Shown: positions 32,301 to 48,709, counted from the first letter of the stretch. The stretch: 64,000 nt of DNA from Dolomedes plantarius (GCA_907164885.2 OU015496.1:165878441-165942440), one strand, 5' to 3'. Notes: generated by a model not told the origin, from the letters alone. Numbers and translations are program-made.

Positions 32301-35300
32301 ACCATTTTCTTATTTGTGCAAATAAATACATCTTAGGCAGCTGCTCAAGATTTCATTTTTTTACTGTAGCACATAAATTCTAAAGATGTATTCCTTGATA
32401 AACATTTTCCTTCAAGAATTATACTCTTAGTTCATGGTTAGATATTATCTCTTTACAATAACAATTTATAAATGCTTTGTTTTGCAACAATTTTAAAGTA
32501 AAAATAGCAGATACAAATAAATGGAAAAATATGGCATTAAAATAGATGTTATCAACTTTGCTCCAGGATGTCATTAATTATAAGTTTTTTATTATAAACT
32601 TCTTAAATTCTTAAAAAAATATGTAAGTAGCCCATTAAAATATGATGCATGCTCCCTATTACATTTATGCTTTATTTAAAATAACTGATTACATGCTAAT
32701 TTAATTAATGCAAAATATCCTAAGTTCAAACAGGTGGTAATACAACATTTAAGGTCTTCAGTTTAACTTGTTTCCTTCTTTCAGATACAAAATTCACCCC
32801 CCCCCCCCCCCGTTCTCAAACATAACAATTGTTATGAATTCAACAAAATGAATCTTTTAACTTTCATTAATATTAACAATAAAGAATTGAATGAAGTGCA
32901 GTTTTAAGCAATTTTAAACATGGTAATATATCTCAAGTTATATAGCTTTAGAAAAGAAAAATATCTTTCATTTTTGTCCCTAGAGCAATCTGCATTTTAA
33001 TACCAGAGAAAATATTTGTCCATACCCCTTTTACTTATTTGATTTCAGTTATTTACTCTTTACAAATTTCTCAGTAATTTTATCTAATTACTAGTTTCAT
33101 CCCCAACATTATCTACCTTTTAACTTCTATTGTCCCACTAAACTGTTTTCATATCTTCTTTCATTTTCTTGCTTTTCTGTTCTATAAGTACTTTTTTTTC
33201 ATCATGAAACTTTCATTCATATCCTTAAATCTCAGAGTATAACATTTTCTATCCACGAACAAACCTAGCAGCATAACTGTCAAGCTCTATTTTTTTTCTA
33301 AAAAAAGTCTTTTGATAGCAAAAATTGCAAATCTATCTTCTTAAATATTTCTACCAATCAACTTTTAAACACCTCATATAATGATAGCAGCAACGAGCAT
33401 AATATGAACATTTTGGAACGGTACAAGATTTTTTCCCAAAAAGTTCATTTAAATAAATATTTCGTATTATATCACATAAATAAATATTATTTTCCCCTTT
33501 ACAGTAAAACAAATTAACACACAGAAAATTCTGAAAATGAATACGAAATATAAAAGGAAGAAGTCATCTTGCAATACAGAGGGTTTAAAAGTATAGCACC
33601 AAAGAGGGAAAAATTAAATTTTATTGAGTTTTTCTATTTTTCCTAGTTCATAACAAACGGTTAAATAATATCTCCCCCAAAAACAAACTACAAATTAAGA
33701 GATTTACTAATTAGAATTCATAAAAAAATACAATGCAATTCTTTTGAAATTATGAATAAAAAAATAAACTTAAATCACTTATGAAATTTGACATCTATGC
33801 TACAGATTAACCAATATTCAACTTAATTTAGCAGTGTATGTTATTAACTACAGATAGCATATTTATTGTATCACTTTTTCAACATGAAAATAAATGGATC
33901 AAACCAATTTCAGGTTAAGATATAGAAAGCAAATCTAACCACAGACTTGGTGTACACTTTAGAATTTAAATCATTACAAAATAGCCTGTTCAAAACATTC
34001 GAGAGATTTCTTTTGAAAACATGGGATGAAACTCTCTATAGAGTTATAATATATATTAATATTCATATTTACATGAACACATAGGCAGGAAATAAAAAAA
34101 TCTCCCATCTTATAATTTCTATTAGAGGCACTCTTCAATACTCATAAAATAATTGTCACCACCAAAACAACTTTTTATTTTTCAGTTTGTATAATCCAAC
34201 AACGGTAAATAGATTTTATGGATCTTAATATCCAAGAAAACTACCTTAAATCTCATCCTGCAAACAGGAAGATCACAGTTCCTATCAATGACATGTTTTG
34301 CAACAATGAAGAAATTATATTCAGTCACTATTCAGCCATACAGTATAAACAATATAAATTTAAAAGCACAACTCACAAGATTATAAAAAGACAGATGGAG
34401 GGAAATACTGTTTTAAGAACACTTTGACCATCCAAGAGCTGCTCTTTTAAAGAGGGACTTACTAGCAATGTTTAATTGGAACTAAACAGTTTCATAATTC
34501 TGAGGGATGACAAAACCCACCATTAGACTTGGAGATATGGAAACTGCATCGATAGTTTAATTTTTTTATTTTAAAATGAACATATATAACTTAAATTTAA
34601 TTATTCTGTTTAATTATGCATAATTCACTCAGATATAAAAAAAACCCACCATTTTCCAATGATTTTTATGCATACTGCAGCAAAACTCACTCAGTCTACA
34701 TCAAGAAAATGTAACAAACAAATATGAAAATGGGAATTTTTATTTTTTTTGTAACAATTAACTCCTTCTACAATAACAAAATTATGAAATTTATATAAAT
34801 TCTTTCTCTTCCAAGTATCTTAACAAATACTGACTTCATGAGTTTTGCCTTAATCATGAGTATCCAAGATGGTAAGCCCTTCTTACTCTTATAAGATGCA
34901 GAAAAAGGAATGACAAAAATTAATTAATCATAATGCATCAAAACTTCAGTAGGTCAACAGAATAAAACTAACAGACCCGATTTAATAGAGAATTAAAAAC
35001 AGTATCTCATAAAATGTACAATAGGAACTCATTATATAAATGTTGCTCTCCAAACATGAAAATATCTTTAAATAATTGCTACATTTTCCTCTTCTAAAAA
35101 GAATATTTATGATATGTGAAGTGTTGCAATTTTAAGAGCACTTTGCATCAAACACAAGGGTGGGGGCTAAATAAGAAAAAATTTTTCTTTCATTGGTTAA
35201 TGAACGATATTGACATACTCAAGAGATTATTCACAGTAAAAGGAATGAAATCTGAACTATGTACAAAAACCAACAAGCTTCACATACACACACACATGCA

Positions 35301-35797
35301 CGCATGTAATTTAGGCATCAGTAGTCTTGTGCAAAACACGCTTCAGGCACTTTATAAATTATATATGTTACAATATTCTTTCATATAAAACTTGAGAGTA
35401 TTCAGAGGCTTTGAAAGACTTGTCAACAAATAGGTCCTAGCATGAAACAACTCTCTATTTTTCTAGCAAGTCTTCCCTCACTTTTAACACTGATTTCAAA
35501 CAAAATGCCGAATTTCATTTATATCTTAAACTTCAAAGATTTTCATTCTGCTATTTTCCTTGAATATTTTTATTCCAGAAAACACAACAAAATATGAATT
35601 AGTAATGAATAGTGTTAAAAAATGACAAAATAATTAAATCACAAAATCATATGCTGTAGTTTAACTATTAAATTGTACAGAAAAAATAAATAAATAAAAG
35701 GAATCATAAATCCTTTCACTTCAAAGAGATCAATACAGTTCTAATGAAGCTCTCAAAATATGAATGTATGACAAAACTTATTTACAATGTTTTAACA
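28012..35797. other. AT-rich 3' flank of the kinase gene, probably including its 3' UTR
   Basis: In nearly 7.8 kb I find no coding frame with similarity to known proteins, no transposon ends and no RNA gene. There are many TTTATT hexamers, which are AATAAA on the gene's strand, the farthest near 28299. There are also poly-T (29316-29339), poly-C (32799-32812) and (TA)n (28628-28662) runs. The lack of transposons contrasts with both neighbours and would fit a long 3' UTR. The polyadenylation site cannot be picked from sequence. Confidence 0.4.
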
Positions 35798-36604
35798 TCA
35801 ACAACCAGAAACTACATTTAATCGTTTGACTTTCCTTGATGATTGTCGAGTTGCAGCCACTTCTGCTATGACTACACAATCATCGTCGCTTTGAGAAGCA
35901 ATAGCTTTCTTTCGCTTATAGGAACGTGTTGTTGGCCGATGAGGCACACTTTTTGTGATGCGACCTTTATCCCACTCCAGATTCTCTTGGAGGGGCTTGG
36001 TCACATCAGGAAGAGTCGATAAATAATCTGTGACACGCTCTTCTGAGTAGTCAAACACAGAATGCTTGTCTTTGGAGGTGTTAACTTTATGGGCACACCC
36101 ATCTTTCTCTGAAGAAGAAAAACATGAGTAGGAAGTCCTGCTCGATGAGATATCACTGCTGAGAGAAGAACTACTACCAGCATCAGTGGAACTTTGTTTT
36201 TGTTTGCGACGCTGAGCCAAAGGTGCAGCAGAAACATCCTGTAGCCGGAAACCATCCCGAGTTGCTTTGTGGAATGCATGGAGGGTAACATTTAAAGCAG
36301 TTTCAGCAGCACGGGGAGATGACAGGGAACAGAGGACATCAGGTGTCATCAGAGGTGTACTAGAATAGGTACTATGGTGAGACCTCTGCAGCCATGGATG
36401 ATGACGCAGCTGATGCATTGTGAGTCGCTCATGAGAATTCACTGTCAGAAGTCCTTGTATCACTTCCTTGGCTTCTACTGACACAATATCCCACTGGGGT
36501 CCACAGAAGGTGAACTCACCCTCCTTAATTCGTTGCATAATGACAGCAGCACTAGCTTCTCGACTGTAAGTTTGGAAAGGTGTTTTACCAGACAACATGG
36601 TATA
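35798..36604 (-). CDS. RPS6KA5: MSK last exon: end of the C-terminal kinase and nuclear tail
   Basis: It reads YTMLSGKTPFQTYSRE, IKEGEFTFCG, VIQGLLTVNSHERLTMHQL and the kinase end, then LMTPDVL, whose Thr-Pro matches Thr700 of human MSK1. The tail has LAQRRKQKQS, the counterpart of the basic nuclear-localisation and MAPK-docking segment, then a serine-rich stretch, and finally DDDCVVIAEV and a basic SSRKVKRLN end. The stop TGA is at 35798-35800. The tail is clearly longer than in human MSK1. Acceptor CTCTTTTAG. Confidence 0.95.
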   Translation of the reverse strand, partial: YTMLSGKTPFQTYSREASAAVIMQRIKEGEFTFCGPQWDIVSVEAKEVIQGLLTVNSHERLTMHQLRHHPWLQRSHHSTYSSTPLMTPDVLCSLSSPRAAETALNVTLHAFHKATRDGFRLQDVSAAPLAQRRKQKQSSTDAGSSSSLSSDISSSRTSYSCFSSSEKDGCAHKVNTSKDKHSVFDYSEERVTDYLSTLPDVTKPLQENLEWDKGRITKSVPHRPTTRSYKRKKAIASQSDDDCVVIAEVAATRQSSRKVKRLNVVSGC

Positions 36605-37535
36605 CTAAAAGAGAAAGAATATCCAAATAAGAAAAAAAATTGGCTTTGAAGCACTCTAAAAATTTGCATGCTAAATGAAATGTTTAGAAAGAAAAAGAGT
36701 GATGCACAAAATTCTTATGAAAACAACTAAAAAAATTATAATAACTACATAGCAACAAAGGCTTTTGTAGGTTTAGTTTTATAAAGAAAACCTTTAACTA
36801 TGATATTTCTTGTTGATTTTTTACAAAAAGTTAAACTTAAACATCAGTTATGTCATTTCTCATCACCTGCCACAAATACTGACTGGTATTGAAAGGAATA
36901 TCTACATATTTTCTTGACATGGCAGCATAATCCTTGATATTTTTTTCATACTCTGATTTAGGACTTAACTCCTATGACATAAGTATCCATCAAATATTTC
37001 AGAAGTAATAAATCATTCAGAAAAAAAAGGGAAAAATGTATTGAATTGTATTTTGAAGGTATTGGAAAACATTCCTTTCACTTTCTCTATTTAGATTATT
37101 TTATTAAATGAGTCATTTTATGAACAGAAGTTTTAATTATTACAGAACATCTTTAGCAAGCATTTTACCATATAAAAACGAATAAAGGAAATTAGAAATA
37201 CTGAAGCATCACAACAGTGATTAAGTACCTAAGGTACTTATGAAGAAGAAACTTATACACTTAAGTGAAATGTAACAGAAAATTGTCCTAGCTCATTAGA
37301 AATTATTATACATACCCATATTAAAAATATAAATAATCAATAAAAATAAAGGGTAATGTAAAATTAAAATGTTCATTTTTTAAAAACAATACATACATCA
37401 AATAAAATGTGGTAAATTATACACAAAATTCTAGATTTTGGTACAGAGATATCAAAATTTTAAAGAAAGACAAATGAAATGTATAGTAAAATAAACATTT
37501 ACTAAATTCAAATGTCTGGAAATGCCTAAACTTAC

Positions 37536-37751
37536 AAGAATAACTCCAAGGCTCCACAAATCACAAGCTTGACTGTACCCATCCCCTGTTCCAGCACTTA
37601 TGAAGGTTTGTTTGAGAACCTCTGGAGCTGCATACTGAAGGGTAAAACATGGGGAATTCATACGTTGATTATCAGTAGGCATGAGACGAGCAAATCCAAA
37701 ATCTACTATCTTTACTAATGAAGCCTCAGCAGAATCCTCAAATAAAAGGTT
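37536..37751 (-). CDS. RPS6KA5: MSK exon: DFG and activation loop of the C-terminal kinase
   Basis: It reads NLLFEDSAEASLVKIVDFGF (DFG), then NSPCFTLQYAAPEVLK, then an insert of about eight residues (FISAGTGDG) compared with vertebrate MSKs, and YSQACDLWSLGVIL. The proline-directed activation-loop site is Ser-Pro here where human MSK1 has Thr581-Pro. 72 codons, donor GTAAGT. Confidence 0.95.
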
Positions 37752-41981
<4,230 letters not shown>

Positions 41982-42082
41982 TTAACATGTTATTACATTT
42001 ATTTATTGTTTATTGGGAGTAACATAATCCCTTATCATGCAAGACAGATATTCTTCAATAAAAAATATAAATATATACATAC

Positions 42083-42227
42083 CTCATCCTGATATACTTC
42101 TACGAGTTTGACAATATTGGGATGACCTTGACAGACCTTCAATAGCTGAATTTCACGGGAACTATCAATACGCCGACTCACAATTTTCACAGCAAACTCA
42201 GTTCCAGTTTTTTTATGAATGCATTTT
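42083..42227 (-). CDS. RPS6KA5: MSK exon: N-lobe of the C-terminal kinase
   Basis: It reads KCIHKKTGTEFAVKIVSRRI, with the ATP-binding Lys in FAVKI, and SSREIQLLKVCQGHPNIVKL with the helix C Glu. Acceptor TTTTGTTAG, donor GTATGT. The intron upstream (42228-45120) carries a piggyBac relic. Confidence 0.95.
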
Positions 42228-43188
42228 CTAACAAAACAAAGAAAAAGACAACACTCTTATTAGAATTTAATTTAAATGCAAAATAAACAGAAAATACAAT
42301 AAACTAGTGAAAATAAACTAAACATGATATAAATTAAATCCCCTGAAAACTGAAGATATGCACTTTCCGTATATACTTAGCAATTAATTTAAAATTGTGT
42401 GTTCATAACCTACATATCTTGAAATAACTAGGTATGATAGCAAAAAAATTTGTTGTAAACATAAGATTTTATTGTAAAATTTTCTCTTATTATCTACAAT
42501 ATCCATAGATGCTTGATATTTTAAATTAATTCACTTATTTTTTAAAAAATTTAAAGAGCTTGCAAAATTAAAATGACCAAAAATTTATTGATTTGTTTAG
42601 AAAAACTTCAGTACAAAAAAATTTGGCTTAACTCTTTATTATCCTAGCAGTAGAAAAATCATGTTCCTTTTCTGATGTATGTTTTAGTAGTGTATTATGA
42701 CACAATATTACAAACAAATTTTATTCTTGTTAAGTATTTTTTAACCCCATCCACCTTTAAAAATGCCTTGCTTTTTCACTTAAAATTATTTCACCATCAC
42801 TGAAAATCTTAGAATTATAAAACACACATTCTAGTCAAATATACTTATTTGCCATTATCAGACCTTCCTTTTTTTTCTAGGAAATTTGCAAAGATTTAGG
42901 CTTTGTACAACTTCGAACATGTGTTTCAAATCAACATATATTTTATAATTAATTTAATTTTAGAAATGTATTTATAATTTACACATGACGTACACAGTTG
43001 TTTTAAACTAGCTTATACCGTTACATTATTTTTTTTTCTGCTGTGATGAAATGAACATATCAGAAATATTAACAGTTTCTTAGTAGAAAAGCAGAATTAA
43101 ACAAAAAAATAAATAAAATCCTTTAACTCATTAGATGAGATATAATTTTTCTAAAAAGGTGAGGGCTTAGAGAGTTTTTATGGCTTAA

Positions 43189-44660
43189 CCCTTTCGCGGC
43201 GACCGTCACGTATACGTGCCAGCAGCTATCCTCATTTCTGGCCGAACGTCACGTATACGTGACAGCAGCTATCCGCGCTTCTGGCCGAACGTCACCGATA
43301 CGTGTCAGTAGTTCGGAACGTTTTATTAGTTAATTTTTGGGGCACAAGATGGCACCGCATGTCTATGAAATTTAGAGTACACGTAGTTGGGACCTTCTAT
43401 TCGAAACAAGACTAGTATGAATCACATGCGGTCTATCGTTTTATGTAAACAAACGGAGGAATGGATGTATTGCGTTTGACTGTCAGCGGGTAGGGCATTT
43501 AAACTTTGAACGTGGTCTTTGTTTACGAGATATCTTTGTTTATTTTTCTTTTGCGGTGGGATTGTAGCATTGGGTATATGGGTTTTGAGTCAGAATCAGA
43601 TTCTGCTGCAGTGAGATTTCTTTCCTTTGATGATTTAATATGGAGAAAAGGAGAAAATATTTAACAGAAGACGAAATTTCTGAATTGATGAGAAATGTGT
43701 CTGATTATGAAAGTAGTGACAGTGATACAGAAATCTCTTCGGGTGAATCTGTTTATTTGGAACATCGGAATCAGAGTGATGATGAAGATACTCAGACATT
43801 TCTATTCTGAGTATATCGCGGGATGGTACTTCTTTGTGGACTTCTCACGTAAGGGATTTAAATCAACTAACATTCACAGCGGCATGCGAAATAAAAGTCC
43901 ATGATGCTGTATCAAATGAATTGGATTATTTCAGATATTTTTTTGATGAAACTGTAATGGATTTAATAACTAAATTATTGCGTATTATATTATACTAACC
44001 AAATTAATGCGTATGAGAGGTACATAAATCCGGAAAGCGAACAGAGTTCATCCTCGAAGTATTTTTGCCTGTAACTAAAGAGGAAATGTTTGTTTAATTT
44101 GCTTTGACAATTTTAATGGGTATCGTGAAAAAACCGAAAATTAAGATTTACTACTCAACGAATCCCAGGATTGCAACACCTTTTTTCAGTAAGGTTATGA
44201 GTCGGGACCAACGCATCAAAATTCTTCGATACTTGCATTTCTCTTCTTCTGATGCCAAAAAGATTGAAAAAATTAATCCTTTTTTAGATTTAATCATTCA
44301 AAACTTTCAGAGTTCTTGATATATTATTGACATATTCTTGATATATTCCTGATAAGAATATATCAGTTGAAGAAAGTCTCTTACTGTGGAAAGGGAGAGT
44401 AGGATTTCGACATTATGTCCCAGCGAAAAATATTTTAAACTGTATAACAAAAATTTTTTAGTGGAAAAATAATAAAAGAATGTGTAAGTAACCCATATAT
44501 AGCTTAAATAAATAGATTTGTTTGTAAATGTTACTATTTTGGAATTTTTCGTAAATTTAGGCTTAGCGCTTAAAAGTCCACCGGCCTGGAAGGTACGCTC
44601 ACGAGAAAAAACTCCGGCCTCAGAGGAAAGCGCGTGATCGGAACTGCCATCGCGAAAGGG
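43189..44660 (+). mobile_element. piggyBac-type element, copy 1, in an MSK intron
   Basis: TTAA lies on both sides (43185-43188 and 44661-44664), the strict target of piggyBac. The inverted ends are CCCTTTCGCGG and CCCTTTCGCGA. Inside the left end a 43-bp unit with the palindrome CACGTATACGTG is repeated three times (43207, 43250, 43293). A decayed transposase lies within. It is opposite in direction to the MSK gene. Confidence 0.93.
43640..44440 (+). pseudogene. piggyBac transposase remnant
   Basis: The start, MEKRRKYLTEDEISELMRN, followed by an acidic serine/aspartate stretch, is the usual N-terminus of PGBD4-like transposases. A break near 43810 is followed by scattered pieces, then FAILMGIVKKP-like sequence at 44104 (TILMGIVKKPKIKIYYSTNP), ATPFFSKVMSRDQRIKILRY, and NISVEESLLLWKGRVGFRHY. 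The catalytic middle and the cysteine-rich C-terminus are missing or scrambled, so it is dead. Confidence 0.85.
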
Positions 44661-45120
44661 TTAAGGTAGTCTCCACAAGAAAGCAGGAGAGTTATATGCA
44701 GATGGCAGTGACTGGGGTTACCAGTATAATCGGTAAGGTAATTAAGCAACAGATTAATAAAGAATACTCAAATATGTTATTCATTCACCTTAAATACCAA
44801 GTAAATCTGTTTTAGGCCTTTTCTTTAATTTTGCTATCCTTTTTATAATTATATCAATAGCATAGCGATCTTTGCCTGATGACAATTTCACCCCTGCACA
44901 ATGTATGTATATAACCATTCCTGTTACCTATCCATTGTAACCATAGAATGAAATACTATGAAAATTCAACCTTCTGTAAAGTTTATGGAGTATAACATGG
45001 TAAACAAATAAAAAAAAGGCTATTATAAATAAAATGACACTGGGCTTTTTAAGCATCATAAGAATTATGTATATACACTAAGTTAAACAGACTGAAGTTA
45101 AAAAATTTCAAAACCTGTAC

Positions 45121-45197
45121 CTGCACACTGAAAAGCTTCCATCTCCTAAAAAACCTTCTTTGAGGATGAGATCATAATTCTGGAAGAATGATGAATT
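45121..45197 (-). CDS. RPS6KA5: MSK exon: start of the C-terminal kinase
   Basis: It reads SSFFQNYDLILKEGFLGDGS, then FSVCR, the glycine loop (LGDGSFS) of the second, CaMK-like kinase. It ends with AG of an Arg codon that the next exon completes. Acceptor CTCTTCAG, donor GTACAG. Confidence 0.94.
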
Positions 45198-45274
45198 CTG
45201 AAGAGAGAAATTTAAATTAATTTTTGCACATGAAGGAGGGAAACACGACCAAATTAAAAATAATCAGGGTGTAC

Positions 45275-45394
45275 CTTAAACTTGGCAGCAAGGAGATGTG
45301 ATGTATTAGGTCGGCTGTCATGGTAGCATCCAAAGATATCTTCACTAATGACATTCTCACTAAATAGAATGGAAGGGGCCACAAAAGAGTAATT
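45275..45394 (-). CDS. RPS6KA5: MSK exon: hydrophobic motif and inter-kinase linker
   Basis: With the end of the previous exon it gives LFK-NYSFVAPSILF, the hydrophobic motif; its serines match Ser376 and Ser381 of human MSK1, which the C-terminal kinase phosphorylates to activate the N-terminal one. The rest (ENVISEDIFGCYHDSRP) is a variable linker. 40 codons. The donor GTACAC is non-optimal. Confidence 0.92.
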
Positions 45395-45481
45395 CTGAAA
45401 ATAATTTAATGTAAGTAAATATTAGCTGATTACATACCTTGGAGAAACTTAGAAAATTATAATAAAATAATTATTACTTGT

Positions 45482-45725
45482 ATAATTAAAAATTTTTTTT
45501 TTTTTTTTTTAATTTCCAATGGCAGGCAATACACAGACAAGCTAACCCAAATAAACAGAGCAAAGATGGAAAAAGTCCAAAAAGAAGGTAGCTAAAGTCT
45601 GCTGGCCCATTCAGTCTCTTGCCTCCCAATATTGCTCCCACAACTGGGCTGAAAATAGTGCTGGGCAGCAGAGAAGGTGAAGCTGGTCCATCTCTTCCCG
45701 AAGGTCGCAGAGCATGCAGAACGGA
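45482..45725 (-). mobile_element. 5'-truncated LINE 3' end with poly(A), in an MSK intron
   Basis: On the minus strand a frame reads LCDLREEMDQLHLLCCPALF, then WEQYWEARD and a stop, the cysteine/histidine-type tail after RNase H in arthropod LINEs. About 75 bp of 3' UTR ending TATTGCCTGCCATTGGAAAT precede a poly(A) run (poly-T at about 45490-45510 on the plus strand). About 230 bp survive. The 3' end resembles that of the SINE at 49.2 kb. Confidence 0.65.
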
Positions 45726-46569
45726 TTAGCATAAAATAACATAAAACAATCTGATTGGAATAATCAAGTTTAATGATTCTATCTCTTTTTGCTTGATTTT
45801 CAAAATATTCAAGGTTTTGAATATTAATATATGGCAATGGGGAAAAAAAAAGACAAAACCTTGTAGGAGAGAAGCCTTGTTGCACAACAGAATGATTATT
45901 CACTCCCACTAACATAAGACAATCCATAAAATAAGAGCATTTTTTATTTAATCCAGGGAATAAATTTTTCACATGCTTATTTTCACAATTTATTTTTTCT
46001 TCCCAATATTTTTAACATATAATTGTTATTTGTTTGTTTCTCCTGTAGTAAGCTTTTATAATAATTGCTCATGTGATGTGCCTGCCAATAATGATAAACA
46101 ACAACGGAAATTTCTGTTTCCTTTATTACTTTCATTATTCAACTACAGTGTTCAATAATTCATTTGAGAGTGTGTGTGTTATATGCCAAGATACTTTAAT
46201 CTCTTATTTTATTCTTTATATCACTCCTTGCCTACAAATTACAATTTCAATAAATACATTTCCCCCATAGTTTTTTTTTTTTTTTTTAAATATAATGTGT
46301 AGTAAAATTCTCATTTCATGGAAAATGTATTCATACAAGATACAGAGTCTGCAATGCAGTTAACTCTGGATCAGTCAATTTCTGATAAATTAACATTTGC
46401 TGTAATGTGATCAGACAGAGGATAAAGAGATTGGGTGTGAGATTGATGTGTTTCAGGGTCTAGTGAATAACAAAGTGGCTAGGATGTGAAAGGAAAAGTA
46501 TAATGTAAAATGAACCTGATCAAGTGAATTTGACATGCCATGACTATAACAACGACCATGAAAACCTAT

Positions 46570-46611
46570 AGATAGATAGATAGATAGAGATAGAGAGAGA
46601 GAGAGAGAGAA
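46570..46611. repeat. (GATA)n/(GA)n microsatellite
   Basis: Five or so GATA units pass into GA units and then a run of six G. It is a simple intronic repeat. Confidence 0.95.
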
Positions 46612-47062
46612 GGGGGGTCATAGTACAAAACATGTTCAAAATTAGAATATGAAATTAAGAGTCAACTAGGACCTTCTAAGACAAGGTGTAAATGAATTCT
46701 GTAGAAAATAAATATTCTTCTAACACATAGAGAATGCCTTTTTAAAATCTACCAGAATTTTCATTTTCAGTTTCACATATTCTATACATTGATCAAGAAT
46801 GTATTCTACTCATTGATCCTGAAGTACTTCAAGAATAAGTACTTCAGGATAAAAGTTTATTAAAACTGCCACCACCTTCAGAATGAAAATGCAAAAATGA
46901 AGATTCATAAAAAAAAGAATCCTATTTATTATCAGAAATAAAAATTAGACACAGAGTTTTAGCACCAGCACCTATCAATTGAGGACAATAATAGCACATC
47001 ACACAAGGCGAGTACATACAATTCTCTATAAACATAAGTGTCAGATAACTCATCTCATACAC

Positions 47063-48552
47063 CAGTGGTTCTCAACTGGTGGTCCGTGAGAGCCTATGGA
47101 ATTGTCCAGCATCACATGTAAAAAAGTTGCCAAATAAATGGGGATTTTTAAAGCAATGTTCTTTGAACTAGATGGGCAGACTATAACCAATGACTCAGGT
47201 GTTCAATTAAAATTTCTTAAAAGTTTAACATAATTATTTTATTACTAGAATATGATCCGTTAGAATGCGAGTACGTTAATCCTGTATCCCTTTTGCCTGA
47301 GGGATATTCTATACCCCCATATCCCCCTGGAAGTTTCCCCCTCAAGCCAGTGTGTGTGTGGTGGTGGTGGGGGGGGGGGGGGATGGTCTGCACATACAGT
47401 AACCACCGCTTATAGTGATCAGTGGTTATAAGAATCAATATCGCAAAAACAAAAGTATTATTTCCATATTAAAATTTCCGCTTTAAAGAATCAATCCACC
47501 GGTTATAAGAATCAGTTTGCAATCTTCGACTTCCTTTCATTTTTCTAAAAAATGCCACTTGAACTCTCAAAAGGTACGAAATTCTTAAGTTTTTGAAAAG
47601 AAAGATTGATAAAACTTTGGGGTGGAAAACAGTCGTAAAATACATTCCTTTAGACATAACATAAGAGTTTCTAATTATACGTTTTTGCTAAACACTGTCT
47701 TATTAGCTTCACCCAGGGGCATCTAACCCGCCCGGGTCCGATTTCGCTTTTCTCCAGACAGGCACTTCTTTTTTCCCACCACTTACTTCCTTGTTGCGGA
47801 TTTCTGGACCCTGAAACACATAAATCTTCCGCGAAGTGTCCACCATCACTTACGCATACGGGACAGTAGATTCAGCACTTCAAACCGTGAAACGTAAACG
47901 GATCCATTTTCCTGAATCAGATGAACCAGATACTGAATCAAATGTTTCACGGTTTGATTCTGAATCAAACCGTGAAACGTAAGCTATAAAGTGAATCTTC
48001 GTCTGAGACTGTAATATGCACACGTCGCTAGTATTCACTTTAGTTTTCTAACAAAATTGCCAGTTAGTGTTAGAACTTTTTGATAGTCGAATTCAAATAT
48101 GATAAAAACAAGGAAATCTCTTAGTTTTTCTGAAAAACAGAACTTGTTAATTAGATATGATGCTCTTCCAAAGTGTAGTCAAAGAGAAGCTGCCTCTTGT
48201 TGATTTTATAATCATGTGTTGTTACTTATAGGTCTAGAAATTGAGTTATAGTATTTGTTTAGAAATTGAGTATTTTTAAAATTATAAAAAATAATTTTAA
48301 TAAATGGTAAATAACGTAAATTAAAGAGTATTTAATGATAAATTATGTATATATGTGCCTGTGTGTTTATATATATGTACAAGTATATATTTGTGTATGT
48401 GTGCCTGTCCAAAGGGAAGTTTCGGTTATAAGAATCAACCGCTTATAAGAATCAAAAACAGTAATAACAAACGTGATTCTTATAAGCGGAAATCACTGTA
48501 GTTCAATTTCTGGTTTAGTGGTCCGCAGACTTCTACAGGTTGGGAACCATTG
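47063..48552. mobile_element. hAT element with perfect 8-bp target duplication, split by a Tigger
   Basis: TCATACAC flanks both sides (47055-47062 and 48553-48560). The ends CAGTGGTTCTCAACTGG and, inverted, CAATGGTTCCCAACCTG are typical hAT termini. Without the inner Tigger about 390 bp remain, without coding, so it was a small non-autonomous copy. A (GT)n and poly-G run lie at 47350-47382. Confidence 0.9.
47397..48498 (+). mobile_element. Tigger/pogo-type element nested in the hAT
   Basis: The ends are CAGTAACCACCGCTTATA and, inverted, CAGTGATTTCCGCTTATA, with TA at 47395-47396 and 48499-48500. The sub-terminal motif CTTATAAGAATCA recurs at both ends. Within, a plus-strand segment at 48099-48204 reads KTRKSLSFSEKQNLLIRYD, then KCSQREAAS, the first CENP-B-type helix-turn-helix of a Tigger transposase, followed by a stop. 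The rest of the transposase is missing. Confidence 0.88.
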
Positions 48553-48677
48553 TCATACACAAATGAAACAAAAAGATTTTCTACTTTTGCTAAAATTTCG
48601 TGAATGGCTTCAATTGGGCTTCACATTAGTTTAAATGCACAGTATAAAGCAGAGATTTTGACCAATCCTGGTTTGGT

Positions 48678-48684
<7 letters not shown>

Positions 48685-48708
<24 letters not shown>

Positions 48709-48709
48709 C
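48685..48709. repeat. Poly-A run
   Basis: About 25 A residues lie near the acceptor side of the MSK intron. It may be a microsatellite or a relic of a retroposed tail. Confidence 0.8.

Noticed and set aside
30432..35388. Small open frames of 69-90 codons in the 3' flank (30432-30692, 34218-34427, 35116-35388)
   Set aside because: Low-complexity AT-rich translations without motifs or splice context; expected by chance.
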